From: Pseudomonas laurentiana
GTDB taxonomy: Bacteria; Pseudomonadota; Gammaproteobacteria; Pseudomonadales; Pseudomonadaceae
Direction of reading: 5' to 3'
Assembly: GCF_014648275.1 (NCBI RefSeq)
Contig: NZ_BMQU01000014.1
Span: forward strand, 46,509 to 110,508
DNA length: 64,000 nt
Below, piece by piece: positions 7,729 to 17,502 of the stretch. Position 1 is the stretch's first letter; the number at the start of each line of letters is the position of its first letter. A model generated the notes under the pieces. The model did not search any database, was not told where the DNA came from, and saw nothing but the letters and a program-made list of their open reading frames with translations. A program made the position numbers and the translations under genes.

Positions 7729-10431
7729 TCAGCTGTACCACGGTGCGGTCTCGCTACAGGCGGGATACCGCGCTACAGCCTGCTCCAGCACACGCGGCGC
7801 CAACGACCCGGCCTGCACCAAGCTATGCAGACTGGCCAGGACAATACTGAAGCGGTCGACCTCAAAGAACCGACGCAACTGCTGCCGCGTATCACTACGG
7901 CCAAACCCGTCAGTGCCCAACGTGACATAAGGTGCCGACAGGTACTCGGCAATCAACTGCGGCCAGGCTCGCACATAGTCAGTGGCGGCAATGATCGGTG
8001 CGCTGCCGCCCAGGCACTGCTGCAGGTGACTAGCCTCTACCCCCGACTCCGCGAACCGTCCAGCACGTTGCGTATCACGTGCATCGCGAGCCAGCTCACT
8101 GAAACTGGTGACACTGAACACCTCGCTCTCAACCTGCCACTCGCTTGCCAGCAGCTCACTGGCGGCGATCACCTCACGCAGAATCGCCCCGGAGCCCAGC
8201 AGACGTACACGCCCTGCAGCGTGCTCCAGCGAGTGCTCAGTGAACCGGTACATGCCCCGCAATACACCCGCATGAACGGCGTCGGACAGCGAAGGCTGTG
8301 GATAACTCTCGTTCATCACGGCAATGTAGTGAAACTCGTCGCACTGCTCACCGAGCATCCGCCGTGCAGCATGCTCCAGGATGACCGCCAACTCGCCCGC
8401 AAAGCATGGTTCCCAGGCCCGGCAATTGGGCACCATCGACGCCATCACCAGGCTGGAGCCATCCTGATGCTGCAGGCCTTCACCACCCAGCGTGGTACGC
8501 CCGGCAGTAGCTCCCAGCAGGATGCCCCGGGCACGTTGGTCGGCGGCGGCCCAGATCAGGTCGCCCACCCGCTGGAAACCGAACATCGAGTAGTAGATAT
8601 ACACAGGCAACATCGGTTCGCCATGCACCGCATATGAAGTGGCAGCAGCAACCCAGGACGACAATGCTCCGGCTTCGGTAATGCCCTCCTCCAACAACTG
8701 ACCGTCCTGTGCCTCTTTGTAGAACAGCAGTGAACCGGCATCCTCCGGCTCGTAGCGCTGCCCTTGCGGGGAGTAGATACCAATCTGCCGGAACAGGCTG
8801 GCCATACCAAAGGTTCGCGCTTCATCAGCCACGATCGGCACGATGCGCGGCCCCAGCTCCGGCGCTTTCAACCAAGCGCTGAGCACACGAACCGCCGCCA
8901 TGGTGGTGGACATTTCCTTGCCTTCAGCCTGCAGCGCAAACCCTGCCCAAGCCTCCAGCGAAGGTACCGGTATCGACCGAACCTCACTGCGGCGCGCCGG
9001 CAAAAAGCCTCCTAGTGCTGCACGACGCGCGTGCAGATAGCGCATTTCCGGGCTGTCCTCAGGCGGACGGTAGAAACGCAACTGTTCGACATCAGCATCC
9101 GAGAGCGGCAGATTGAAGCGGTCGCGATAGGCCAGCAGGGCCTGCACATCGAGTTTCTTCGCCTGGTGCGCAGTCATCCGCGACTCACCGGCAGCACTCA
9201 TGCCATAGCCCTTCTTGGTCTTGGCCAGGATCACTGTTGGCCGCCCCTTACAGGCCTTGGCCGCAGCAAAGGCGGCATACAGCTTGCGAAAATCGTGGCC
9301 GCCCCGCTTCAGAGCATTGATCTCGGCGGAGCTCATGTGCGCGACCAACTGCTGCAACGCCGGGCTTTGATTGAAGAAATGCTCAAGGTTATAGGCGCCG
9401 TCATTGGCTCCCAAGGTCTGAAACTGCCCGTCCGGGGTCGCCGCAAGTTGGCGTAACAATACATGCTCACTGTCGCGGGCGAACAAGGCATCCCACTCTG
9501 AACCCCAGAGCACCTTGATGACCTGCCAGCCGGCACCGCTGAACAGGGCTTCCAACTCCTGAACAATCTGTCCATTGCCCCGTACCGGCCCGTCCAGGCG
9601 TTGCAGGTTGCAGTTGACCACGAATGTCAGGTTATCCAGTTGCTCACGGGCCGCCAGGGTCAGCCCGGCAATGGACTCCGGCTCGTCCATTTCACCATCG
9701 CCGAACACCCCCCAGACATGCCGAGCACGCGTATCCGCCAAGCCTCGGTGCTGCAGGTAACGCATGAAACGCGCTTGGTAAATCGCACTGATTGGGCCGA
9801 TTCCCATCGAACCGGTAGGGAACTGCCAGAAGTCAGGCATCAACCAAGGATGCGGATAAGAGCACAGGCCGCCACCCTCGACCTCCTGCCGATAGCGCGA
9901 CAGTTGCGCCTCGCTCAGACGCCCTTCAAGGAACGCCCGGGCGTAAACGCCAGGGGCTGAATGCGGCTGAAAAAACACCAAATCGGCGTGCTGACGCTCA
10001 CCCCCCTTGAAGAAATGCTGGAAACCAACCTCGAAAATTTCCGCTGCCGACGCGTAGCTGGCGATATGCCCACCCAGGTCACCGTAGGCATGGTTGGCCC
10101 GAACCACCATTGCCAAGGCGTTCCAGCGCAACAAACGGGTAATCCGCTCTTCAATTTCCAGATCGCCAGGATAGGTACCTTGCTGCTCTAGCGACAAGGT
10201 GTTGCGGTACGCCGAATACGCGTGAACACCGCGCTCAAGGCCCAACTCACGGGCGTGGGCCTCCAGTTGCTCCAGCAGAAATCGCGCACGCGTCGGGCCA
10301 CAATGCCGCAAGGTCGAGTCCAGCGCATCGAGCCACTCGGCTGTTTCACCGGGGTCGGAATCAACCTCCGGGTCATGTCCAGGCTGCCCTGCCATACCGT
10401 CGCCAGACACAAGGTTCATCATCGCCACCAT
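7729..10431 (-). CDS. mdeB: Homodimeric E1-type 2-oxoacid (2-ketobutyrate) dehydrogenase
   Basis: This 900-residue thiamine-diphosphate enzyme resembles the AceE type of pyruvate dehydrogenase E1. The ThDP motif is visible as GDGEMDEPES followed about 30 residues later by NCN, and a GLQHQDG segment lies in the C-terminal half. It sits 24 bp downstream of methionine gamma-lyase on the same strand, the mdeA-mdeB arrangement described in P. putida, where MdeB handles the 2-ketobutyrate released by MdeA. The housekeeping aceE is normally elsewhere beside aceF, and no E2 gene lies here, so a dedicated paralogue is the better reading. The N-terminal 25 residues are variable and the exact start (10431 or a later in-frame ATG) is uncertain. 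Confidence 0.88.
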   Translation of the reverse strand: MVAMMNLVSGDGMAGQPGHDPEVDSDPGETAEWLDALDSTLRHCGPTRARFLLEQLEAHARELGLERGVHAYSAYRNTLSLEQQGTYPGDLEIEERITRLLRWNALAMVVRANHAYGDLGGHIASYASAAEIFEVGFQHFFKGGERQHADLVFFQPHSAPGVYARAFLEGRLSEAQLSRYRQEVEGGGLCSYPHPWLMPDFWQFPTGSMGIGPISAIYQARFMRYLQHRGLADTRARHVWGVFGDGEMDEPESIAGLTLAAREQLDNLTFVVNCNLQRLDGPVRGNGQIVQELEALFSGAGWQVIKVLWGSEWDALFARDSEHVLLRQLAATPDGQFQTLGANDGAYNLEHFFNQSPALQQLVAHMSSAEINALKRGGHDFRKLYAAFAAAKACKGRPTVILAKTKKGYGMSAAGESRMTAHQAKKLDVQALLAYRDRFNLPLSDADVEQLRFYRPPEDSPEMRYLHARRAALGGFLPARRSEVRSIPVPSLEAWAGFALQAEGKEMSTTMAAVRVLSAWLKAPELGPRIVPIVADEARTFGMASLFRQIGIYSPQGQRYEPEDAGSLLFYKEAQDGQLLEEGITEAGALSSWVAAATSYAVHGEPMLPVYIYYSMFGFQRVGDLIWAAADQRARGILLGATAGRTTLGGEGLQHQDGSSLVMASMVPNCRAWEPCFAGELAVILEHAARRMLGEQCDEFHYIAVMNESYPQPSLSDAVHAGVLRGMYRFTEHSLEHAAGRVRLLGSGAILREVIAASELLASEWQVESEVFSVTSFSELARDARDTQRAGRFAESGVEASHLQQCLGGSAPIIAATDYVRAWPQLIAEYLSAPYVTLGTDGFGRSDTRQQLRRFFEVDRFSIVLASLHSLVQAGSLAPRVLEQAVARYPACSETAPWYS

Positions 10432-10455
10432 TGCATTGACCTCATCCGTGTCGGT

Positions 10456-11652
10456 TCAGGCGCAGGCCTTCAATGCCTGCGCGATATCGGCCAGCAGGTC
10501 GTCGATGTCTTCCAGGCCCACCGACAGCCGCACCAACCCCTCAGAAATGCCGTACTGGGCTCTCTCCTGCGGGGTATAGCTGGAATGGGTCATGCTCGCC
10601 GGATGTTGGGCCAGCGATTCGGCATCGCCCAGACTGACGGCACGGCTGAACAATTGCAGGGCATTCATGAAGCGACGACCGGCAGCAATGCCGCCCTTGA
10701 GCTCAAAGGCAATCATCCCGCCCGGCAAGCGCATTTGCCGCTGCGCCAGTTCGTATTGGGAAAAACCTGGCAAGCCGGGGTAGTTGATCAACTCCACCTG
10801 CGCCTGTTCGACGAGGAACTCGGCGATAGCCTGCGCATTGCTGCAATGACGCTCCATGCGCAAGGTGAGCGTCTTCAGGCCGCGCATCAGCAGTGAGGCA
10901 TCATGGGGTGAGAGGACAGCGCCGGTCATGTCCTTCAGGCCTTCCAGGCGAATACGGTCAATCAACGCCTTGCGACCAATGACCAGGCCAGCAGTGATGT
11001 CACCGTGACCGCTGAGGTATTTGGTTGCTGAATGCACCACCAGATCCGCACCCAGTTCCAGCGGACGCTGCAGGTACGGTGTGCAGTAGGTGTTGTCGAC
11101 CACGACGAGGATGCCGTGCCGATGGGCAATTTTCGCCACGGCGGCAATGTCTGTGAGCTGCATGTTAGGGTTCGCGGGCGACTCGAAGTAGATCACCCGC
11201 GTGGCTGGAGTGATCGCGCTTTCGAGCGCTTGCAGGTCGCTCATATCGACATGCCGCGAGGTGACACCAAACTCGCCGATACCATGATGCAAGAACGCGA
11301 AGGTGCAGCCATACAGGGTACGGCCCAACAGAATTTCGTCACCGGGGCGCAGTAAGGTCCATAACGTGGAGGTAATCGCGCCCATGCCCGACGCCAGCGC
11401 CAGCCCGGCCTCGCCGCCTTCCAGCGAGGCCATGCGCGCCTCCAGCAAAGCCAGGGTCGGGTTGGAAATTCGGCTGTAGAAGTACCCCGCTTCCTCCCCT
11501 GCGAAGCACGCAGCGCCGTACTCGACCGATGGAAAGGCGAACGTTGCAGTCTGGTAGATCGGTGGCACCAATGCACCGTTGTGCGCCAGCGGATCGTAAC
11601 CATGGTGAATGGCACGCGTAGAAAAACCGGTTTTATTGTTGGAGTCGCGCAT
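10456..11652 (-). CDS. mdeA: L-methionine gamma-lyase
   Basis: This 398-residue PLP enzyme has the same length as the P. putida methionine gamma-lyase and matches my recollection of its sequence over nearly the whole protein. Cys116 (TLYGCTF), which distinguishes methionine gamma-lyases from other Cys/Met-metabolism PLP enzymes, and the PLP-binding Lys211 (SATKYLSG) are both present. It cleaves L-methionine to methanethiol, 2-ketobutyrate and ammonia in the cytosol. It is first in the mdeA-mdeB operon and divergent from mdeR. Confidence 0.95.
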   Translation of the reverse strand: MRDSNNKTGFSTRAIHHGYDPLAHNGALVPPIYQTATFAFPSVEYGAACFAGEEAGYFYSRISNPTLALLEARMASLEGGEAGLALASGMGAITSTLWTLLRPGDEILLGRTLYGCTFAFLHHGIGEFGVTSRHVDMSDLQALESAITPATRVIYFESPANPNMQLTDIAAVAKIAHRHGILVVVDNTYCTPYLQRPLELGADLVVHSATKYLSGHGDITAGLVIGRKALIDRIRLEGLKDMTGAVLSPHDASLLMRGLKTLTLRMERHCSNAQAIAEFLVEQAQVELINYPGLPGFSQYELAQRQMRLPGGMIAFELKGGIAAGRRFMNALQLFSRAVSLGDAESLAQHPASMTHSSYTPQERAQYGISEGLVRLSVGLEDIDDLLADIAQALKACA

Positions 11653-11779
11653 GGCAACAGCCTCGTGTGGTTTGCTATAAGCTTATGCCACTCAAGTGCT
11701 GATATTTTTCCAAATAAACCCAGTCAACCTGGCATTTATTGGCATAAAAACAATAATAAAGGACCGTGGAGGGCAAATT
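11653..11779. promoter_or_regulatory. AT-rich mdeA/mdeR divergent control region with repeated TGGCAT boxes
   Basis: This 127-bp region is clearly more AT-rich than its flanks. It contains a perfect palindrome ATAAGCTTAT (11677-11686), two direct repeats in helical phase (TGGCATTTAT at 11730-11739 and TGGCATAAAA at 11740-11749), a further GGCATAA on the minus strand (11683-11689), and an inverted pair TTATTG/CAATAA (11736-11741 and 11751-11756). AT-rich repeated half-sites of this kind are what Lrp-type regulators bind, so these are candidate MdeR sites. Confidence 0.6.
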
Positions 11780-12259
11780 ATGCCTAGCGCCATCGACCGT
11801 ACCGACCGAGCCCTGCTGGGTGCCTTGCAAGACAATGCCAGGCTCACCGTCGCCGAGCTGGCTGACAGTGTCTCACTGACCACCTCACCTTGTTGGCGGC
11901 GGGTCAAACTGCTGGAAGAAACCGGCTACATCACTGGCTACCAGGCCATCCTCTCGCCCAAGGCTCTGGGGTTCGGCGTAACCGCGTTCGTGAGCATCAT
12001 GATGGACTCGCACACCAAGGAAATGGCGCGCGCCTTCGAACAGCGACTGATGGAAATTCCCGAGATCGTCGCCTGCCACAACATCTCCGGGCGCTACGAC
12101 TTCCTGCTGGAAATCCTTGCCCGCGATCTGGAGTCGTTTGGCGAATTCACCCGCGAGGTGCTGCAGTCATTACCGGGAGTGAAAGAAATCTATTCGAGTT
12201 TTTCCTTCAAGGCGGTGAAGGAACGGCGGGTGATTCCGGTGTCGGAAAAACACATCTGA
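11780..12259 (+). CDS. mdeR: Lrp/AsnC-family regulator of methionine catabolism
   Basis: This 159-residue protein has an N-terminal winged helix-turn-helix (about residues 5-60: DRALLGALQDNARLTVAELA) and a C-terminal RAM/AsnC ligand-binding domain. Its position divergent from mdeA-mdeB matches mdeR, the activator of the P. putida mde operon. I chose ATG 11780 because a GTGGAGGG ribosome binding site lies just upstream; the longer reading from 11696 would run through the control region. A bidirectional terminator follows. Confidence 0.9.
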   Translation: MPSAIDRTDRALLGALQDNARLTVAELADSVSLTTSPCWRRVKLLEETGYITGYQAILSPKALGFGVTAFVSIMMDSHTKEMARAFEQRLMEIPEIVACHNISGRYDFLLEILARDLESFGEFTREVLQSLPGVKEIYSSFSFKAVKERRVIPVSEKHI

Positions 12260-12300
12260 CCTCGGCTCATACACAGAGTACAGGGCCGTTGACAATAAAA

Positions 12301-12326
12301 AACCCCGCGACAAGCGCGGGGTTTTC
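12301..12326. terminator. Bidirectional terminator between mdeR and cysNC
   Basis: AACCCCGCG pairs with CGCGGGGTT around a five-base loop. It is flanked by an A-rich tract on the left and TTTT on the right, so it can serve mdeR (+) and cysNC (-). Confidence 0.85.
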
Positions 12327-12341
12327 GGTCAAGCCAGGTGC

Positions 12342-14243
12342 TTAGATCGCGCCGCGCTTACGCAGCACGTCGAGCACTTGCTTCACGCCGTCTTCCAGGC
12401 TGACGGTCTGGGTGTCGATCACCAGGTCGGCATCCAGCGGCACATCGTACGGGAAGGACTCACCCGGAATGTTGTCGCCACCGGCAGCATAGAGCCCTTG
12501 CGGGTCACGCTCGCGGCAAACCATTGGCGAGGCCTGGACGTATACCGTGACCAGGCGCTCCTTGCCGATCAGCGCCTTGGCCTGTTCACGGCCTTCGGCA
12601 TCCGGCGCGACGAAGGCCGCCAGGGTCAGCAGACCCGCTTCGTTGAACTGACGCGCTACGTGTGCAGCACGACGCCAGTTCTCGGTACGCCCGGCGCGGT
12701 CCTGTGGCAGCCCTTTGTTCAGGTCGTGACGCAGGTTCTGACCATCGAGCACGTAGACCGCACGGCCCATGTCGAACAGTTTGCGCTCAACGGCATACGC
12801 CAAGGTGCTCTTGCCCGCGCCCGACAGGCCGCTGAACAGCACGGTAGCCGGTTGCTGACCGAAACGCAGTGCACGCTCTTCAGTGGCCACGTGCGCCATC
12901 TTGCCGTGATGACCCACCGAACCGTGCGGTACAACCGGTGGCGCGATGATCATGCCGGCACCCACGGTGCCGTTGGTCAAACGGTCGATGACAATGAAAG
13001 CACCGGTCGTGCGGTTGCTGTCATAGCCGTCGAGGGCAATCGGCGCGTCCAGGCTGACCTTGACCCGACCGATTTCATTGAGCTGCAACGCACTGGCGGC
13101 GCCCTGCTCCAAGGTGTTCACATCAACCTTGTGGGTGATGCTGGCAATCGAGCCCGGCACGTAGCTGGTGGCACGTTTGATGTCGTACTTCTTGCCCGGC
13201 AGCATGGGCTCTTCAGCCATCCACACCAGCATGGCATCGAACTGATCGGTGACCGGTGGAACGTTGTCGGCATGTACCAGCAAGTCACCACGGGAGATAT
13301 CGATCTCATCTTCCATGGTCAGGGTTACGGCCTGGCCTGGACCCGCCTGCTCCAGTTCACCTTCAAAGGTGACGATGGATTTGACCCGGCTGCTCTTGCC
13401 CGACGGCAGCACGACAATCTCGTCGCCCTTGTACACGACACCGCTGGCCAAGGTACCGGCAAAGCCACGGAAGTTCAGGTTCGGCCGGTTCACGTACTGC
13501 ACCGGGAAGCGCAGGTCGGTGAAGTTGCGGTCGGCGGCGACTTCCACGGTTTCAAGAATTTCCATCAGCGCAGGGCCGGTGTACCACGGCGAACGCTCGC
13601 TGCGGTTGACCACGTTGTCGCCCTTGAGTGCCGACATCGGTACAAAGTGCAGGCTGCTCGGGTTCAAATTGATCGCATCGGCAAACTTCAGGTAGTCGGC
13701 CTTGATCGACTCGAAGACCTGCTCATCGAAGCCCTTGAGGTCCATCTTGTTGATGGCAACAACGATGTGCTTGATGCCCAGCAGCGACGCAATGTAGCTG
13801 TGACGGCGGGTCTGGGTCTGCACGCCATAGCGGGCATCGACCAGAATGATCGCCAGGTCGCAGGTAGAAGCACCGGTCGCCATGTTGCGGGTGTACTGCT
13901 CATGGCCTGGGGTGTCGGCAATGATGAACTTGCGCTTGGCGGTGGAGAAATAGCGGTAGGCCACATCGATGGTGATGCCCTGCTCACGCTCGGCCTGCAG
14001 GCCGTCGACCAGCAGCGCCAGATCGATGTCTTCGCCAGTGGTGCCGACTTTCTTCGAGTCGCGGGTGATCGCTTCCAGATGGTCTTCGTAGATCATCTTG
14101 GAGTCGTGCAGCAGGCGCCCGATCAGGGTGCTCTTGCCGTCATCGACGTTACCGCAGGTCAAAAAGCGCAGCAGTTCTTTACGTTCGTGCTGGGCCAGGT
14201 AAGCGAGGATGTCCTCGCTGATCAATTCGGATTGGTGCGACAT
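12342..14243 (-). CDS. cysNC: Bifunctional sulfate adenylyltransferase subunit 1 / adenylylsulfate kinase
   Basis: This 633-residue fusion has an N-terminal CysN GTPase (G1 loop GNVDDGKST near residues 31-39, DTPGHEQ, NKMD) followed from about residue 450 by a CysC kinase with its own P-loop GLSGAGKST. CysN with CysD makes adenosine 5'-phosphosulfate from sulfate and ATP, driven by GTP hydrolysis; the CysC part phosphorylates it to PAPS. CysN-CysC fusion is normal in Pseudomonas. It follows cysD by 14 bp on the same strand and ends at the shared terminator. Confidence 0.96.
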   Translation of the reverse strand: MSHQSELISEDILAYLAQHERKELLRFLTCGNVDDGKSTLIGRLLHDSKMIYEDHLEAITRDSKKVGTTGEDIDLALLVDGLQAEREQGITIDVAYRYFSTAKRKFIIADTPGHEQYTRNMATGASTCDLAIILVDARYGVQTQTRRHSYIASLLGIKHIVVAINKMDLKGFDEQVFESIKADYLKFADAINLNPSSLHFVPMSALKGDNVVNRSERSPWYTGPALMEILETVEVAADRNFTDLRFPVQYVNRPNLNFRGFAGTLASGVVYKGDEIVVLPSGKSSRVKSIVTFEGELEQAGPGQAVTLTMEDEIDISRGDLLVHADNVPPVTDQFDAMLVWMAEEPMLPGKKYDIKRATSYVPGSIASITHKVDVNTLEQGAASALQLNEIGRVKVSLDAPIALDGYDSNRTTGAFIVIDRLTNGTVGAGMIIAPPVVPHGSVGHHGKMAHVATEERALRFGQQPATVLFSGLSGAGKSTLAYAVERKLFDMGRAVYVLDGQNLRHDLNKGLPQDRAGRTENWRRAAHVARQFNEAGLLTLAAFVAPDAEGREQAKALIGKERLVTVYVQASPMVCRERDPQGLYAAGGDNIPGESFPYDVPLDADLVIDTQTVSLEDGVKQVLDVLRKRGAI

Positions 14244-14257
14244 GCTCTGACCCTAAC

Positions 14258-15175
14258 TTAGAAGTAGCCTTGACGTTTCTTGTCTTCCATCGAACCGGCG
14301 CCATCGTGGTCGATGACACGGCCCTGGCGTTCGGACGTTCGCGTCAGGAGCATTTCCTGAATGATGTCCGTAAGGGTTTCAGCTTCGGACTCCACCGCGC
14401 CCGTCAACGGGTAGCAGCCAAGGGTACGGAAACGCACTTTCTTCTTGACGATACGAGCCTTCTCCTCGTCGGAGAGGTGCTCGAGAATGCGTTCGTCATC
14501 GATCATGATCAGCGTGCCGTTCTTCTCGATCACTTCGCGCTCGGCAGCGAAGTACAGCGGTACGATCGGAATACCTTCCAGGTAGATGTACTGCCAGATA
14601 TCCAGCTCGGTCCAGTTCGACAGCGGGAACACACGAATCGACTCGCCCTTGTTCACCTTGCCGTTGTAGACGTTCCACAGCTCAGGACGCTGGTTCTTCG
14701 GGTCCCAGCGGTGCTTGCTGTCGCGGAACGAGTACACGCGCTCCTTGGCGCGGGATTTCTCTTCATCGCGACGAGCACCACCGAACGCAGCATCGAAACC
14801 ATACTTGTCCAGTGCCTGCTTCAGGCCCTCGGTCTTCATGATGTCGGTGTGCTTGGCGCTGCCGTGGGTGAACGGGTTGATCCCCTGGGCGATACCTTCA
14901 GGGTTAACGTGGGTGATCAACTCCAGGCCCATTTCCTCGACCATCTTGTCGCGGAAGCTGTACATCTCCTGGAATTTCCACTGCGTGTCGACATGCATCA
15001 CTGGAAACGGCAGCTTGCCCGGGAAGAAAGCCTTGCGCGCCAGATGCAGCATCACTGCCGAATCCTTGCCAATCGAGTACAGCATCACCGGGTTATCGAA
15101 CTCGGCGGCCACCTCACGAATGATGTGGATGCTCTCCGCCTCCAACTGTTTCAAATGCGTCAGTTTGTCGACCAT
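14258..15175 (-). CDS. cysD: Sulfate adenylyltransferase subunit 2
   Basis: This 305-residue member of the PP-loop ATP pyrophosphatase family carries [12 protein letters not shown] near residue 35 and the conserved [16 protein letters not shown] segment. It forms the catalytic half of ATP sulfurylase with CysN in assimilatory sulfate activation. It is first in the cysD-cysNC operon. The 137 bp upstream, between cysD and the Nif3-like gene, is AT-rich and probably contains a CysB-dependent promoter, but I cannot pinpoint it. Confidence 0.96.
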   Translation of the reverse strand: MVDKLTHLKQLEAESIHIIREVAAEFDNPVMLYSIGKDSAVMLHLARKAFFPGKLPFPVMHVDTQWKFQEMYSFRDKMVEEMGLELITHVNPEGIAQGINPFTHGSAKHTDIMKTEGLKQALDKYGFDAAFGGARRDEEKSRAKERVYSFRDSKHRWDPKNQRPELWNVYNGKVNKGESIRVFPLSNWTELDIWQYIYLEGIPIVPLYFAAEREVIEKNGTLIMIDDERILEHLSDEEKARIVKKKVRFRTLGCYPLTGAVESEAETLTDIIQEMLLTRTSERQGRVIDHDGAGSMEDKKRQGYF

Positions 15176-15312
15176 GGCTACTCACGGAAAATCGATCTTA
15201 TGGACGGCCAGCGGGCCGTGTTCGCGTTCGGCACTCTAGCACAGCGTCCAATTCTATTGAGGAAGCAAACTAGAACGAAACGGTATAAGAATATGCCTAG
15301 GGGTTTTGAGTT

Positions 15313-16071
15313 TCAGATGGGGTTCGGGCAATCAATGAACAGATGCTCCAGCGCAAATCGCCGCGCCAAGTAATCGCCCAGTGCTTGCACACCATAACGC
15401 TCGGTTGCGTGATGACCCGCGGCGATGAAGCTGATGCCGTTTTCCCGTGCACTGTGGAAGGTCTGCTCGGACGCTTCACCACTGAGGAACAAATCGACAC
15501 CCGCGGCAATCGCTTGATCAATGTAACCCTGGCCACCGCCCGTACACCAGCCGACCCGGCGAATAACCCCTTCACCTTCGATCAGCAGGGGTTCACGCCC
15601 CATCACATCCTGCACCTTGCGGGCAAAATCGCGGGCAGAGAGCGGTTCGGCCAACGAGCCGACCAACCCCACTACCCGTGGGTTTTCAGGATCCAGCGGA
15701 CCTTCAACGGTGATATCCAGTTGCCGCGCCAGTTGCACGTTGTTACCGACTTCCGGGTGCAGGTCCAGCGGCAGGTGATAGGCCAACAGGCTCAGGTCAT
15801 GCTTGAGCAGGGTCTTCAGGCGGCGCTGTTTCATGCCCGTGATGCAAGGGTTTTCACCCTTCCAGAAGTAGCCATGGTGAACCAGCACCAGATCGGCACC
15901 CGCCTCGACAGCGGCATCAAGCAACGCCTGGCTGGCAGTGACGCCACTCACGATGCGCGTCACCTGTGGATTGCCCTCGACCTGCAGGCCATTGGGGCAG
16001 TAATCCTGGATTTTTGCACTGCCAAGGTAACGGTCGGCTTCCTCGACCAGGGTACTCAGGGCGACAGCCAT
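15313..16071 (-). CDS. Nif3-like dinuclear metal centre protein
   Basis: The 252-residue product starts MAVALSTLVEEADRYLG and has the YbgI/Nif3/DUF34 features: a VHHGYFW metal-ligand segment in the first third and AGHHATERYG near the C-terminus. Family members form toroidal hexamers with a two-metal site; their reaction is not established, though GTP cyclohydrolase-I-like and hydrolase roles have been proposed. I chose ATG 16071, which has a GAGGAG ribosome binding site 6 bases upstream, over the in-frame start at 16086. It lies upstream of cysD on the same strand but is probably transcribed separately. Confidence 0.9.
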   Translation of the reverse strand: MAVALSTLVEEADRYLGSAKIQDYCPNGLQVEGNPQVTRIVSGVTASQALLDAAVEAGADLVLVHHGYFWKGENPCITGMKQRRLKTLLKHDLSLLAYHLPLDLHPEVGNNVQLARQLDITVEGPLDPENPRVVGLVGSLAEPLSARDFARKVQDVMGREPLLIEGEGVIRRVGWCTGGGQGYIDQAIAAGVDLFLSGEASEQTFHSARENGISFIAAGHHATERYGVQALGDYLARRFALEHLFIDCPNPI

Positions 16072-16117
16072 GAAAAGACTCCTCAATTCAGCAGTTCAGC
16101 GCGGCACAAGGCCTCGT

Positions 16118-16166
16118 ATAATGAACGTCATTATGGGCCGTCGACCGGTTTGGGGAAACCGACGGC
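16118..16166. promoter_or_regulatory. Two adjacent inverted repeats between Nif3-like gene and algW
   Basis: ATAATG-N5-CATTAT (16118-16134) is followed directly by a larger hairpin in which GCCGTC pairs with GACGGC and GGTTT with AAACC around GGGG (16137-16166). They lie 130-180 bp upstream of algW and 50-95 bp upstream of the Nif3-like gene. They could be operator or leader structures for either gene; no T tract follows. Confidence 0.35.
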
Positions 16167-16298
16167 ATACGCCAGGGGGCGCCGGGTCAACTACCGCTAT
16201 CCGTCAACATGCTGCGCAGTTTCAGCGCAGCGCCTGACGCAGTATGATCGCGCGCCTCCCTACTTCGCGGCCCTCTGCCATCTCCCGAGACTCGCTCA

Positions 16299-17456
16299 AT
16301 GTTCAAGGCTTTGCGTTACTTTGGCTGGCCACTGCTGACCGGTGTACTGATCGCCCTGCTGGTCATCCTGCGCTTCCCGCAATGGGTCGGTTTGCCCAGC
16401 CAGGACGTCAATTTGCAACAGGCACCGCAAACCACACGCATCATGCAGGGACCGGTGTCCTATGCCGATGCGGTGAACATTGCCGCTCCCGCCGTGGTCA
16501 ACCTGTACACCACCAAAGTGGTGAACAAGAGCGCTCACCCGCTGTTCGAAGACCCGCAGTTCCGCCGATTCTTCGGCGACAACCTGCCCAAGCAAAAACG
16601 CTGGGAGTCCAGCCTGGGTTCGGCAGTGATCATGAGCCCGGAAGGCTACCTGCTGACCAATAACCACGTGACCGCAGGGGCCGACCAGATTGTGGTGGCG
16701 CTCAAGGACGGCCGCGAAACCCTCGCCCGCGTCATTGGTAGCGACCCTGAGACAGACCTCGCGGTACTGAAGATCGACCTGAAAAACCTGCCCTCGATCA
16801 CCATTGGTCGCTCCGACGGTATTCATATCGGCGATGTCGCCCTTGCCATTGGCAACCCGTTTGGCGTCGGCCAAACCGTCACCATGGGGATCATCAGCGC
16901 CACCGGGCGTAACCAGCTGGGCTTGAACACCTATGAAGACTTCATCCAGACCGACGCGGCGATCAACCCGGGTAACTCAGGCGGCGCGCTGGTCGATGCC
17001 AACGGCAACCTGACCGGTATCAATACGGCGATTTTCTCCAAGTCCGGCGGCTCGCAGGGCATTGGCTTCGCCATCCCGACCAACCTGGCACTGGAAGTCA
17101 TGAAGTCGATCATCGAGCATGGCCAGGTTATCCGTGGCTGGCTGGGTATCGAAGTGCAGCCATTGACCCAGGAACTGGCAGATTCGTTCGGCCTGCAGGG
17201 TCGGCCAGGTATCGTCGTCGCCGGGATCTTCCGCGATGGACCAGCGCAAAAAGCCGGCCTGCAATTGGGCGATGTGATCCTGAGCATCAATGGTGAGGCC
17301 GCCGGTGACGGCCGTCGCTCGATGAACCAGGTGGCGCGGACCAAACCCAATGACAAAGTGGCGATCGAGGTGATTCGCAACGGCAAGGAGCTCAAGCTGA
17401 TCGCGGAAGTCGGCCTGCGTCCGCCACCTGCGCCCGTACAGACAGAAAACAACTGA
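16299..17456 (+). CDS. algW: Site-1 periplasmic serine protease AlgW (DegS-like)
   Basis: This 385-residue inner-membrane-anchored protease has one N-terminal helix (about 8-25), a trypsin-like domain with the triad His123 (NNHVTAG), Asp153 (DPETDLAVL) and Ser227 (NPGNSGGAL), and one PDZ domain (about 265-375). A single PDZ and a retained anchor mark the DegS type rather than MucD/DegP. In Pseudomonas AlgW senses misfolded outer-membrane proteins through its PDZ and starts cleavage of the anti-sigma factor MucA, releasing AlgU. It is monocistronic, followed by a strong terminator. Confidence 0.95.
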   Translation: MFKALRYFGWPLLTGVLIALLVILRFPQWVGLPSQDVNLQQAPQTTRIMQGPVSYADAVNIAAPAVVNLYTTKVVNKSAHPLFEDPQFRRFFGDNLPKQKRWESSLGSAVIMSPEGYLLTNNHVTAGADQIVVALKDGRETLARVIGSDPETDLAVLKIDLKNLPSITIGRSDGIHIGDVALAIGNPFGVGQTVTMGIISATGRNQLGLNTYEDFIQTDAAINPGNSGGALVDANGNLTGINTAIFSKSGGSQGIGFAIPTNLALEVMKSIIEHGQVIRGWLGIEVQPLTQELADSFGLQGRPGIVVAGIFRDGPAQKAGLQLGDVILSINGEAAGDGRRSMNQVARTKPNDKVAIEVIRNGKELKLIAEVGLRPPPAPVQTENN

Positions 17457-17462
17457 TCCCGT

Positions 17463-17495
17463 AACGCAATCGCCGGCAAAGCCGGCGATTGCGTT
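17463..17495. terminator. Bidirectional terminator between algW and aapP
   Basis: A 15-bp perfect stem (AACGCAATCGCCGGC with its complement) closes on an AAA loop and is followed by T residues. It serves algW on the plus strand and aapP on the minus strand. Confidence 0.88.
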
Positions 17496-17502
17496 TCAGC
17501 CC

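Noticed and set aside
7729-10431. Housekeeping aceE (pyruvate dehydrogenase E1)
   Set aside because: There is no aceF next to it and the gene follows methionine gamma-lyase, so the mdeB paralogue is more likely.
12378-14261. 627-residue plus-strand open frame
   Set aside because: It mirrors cysNC, whose GTPase and kinase motifs are unambiguous, and has no recognisable protein pattern.
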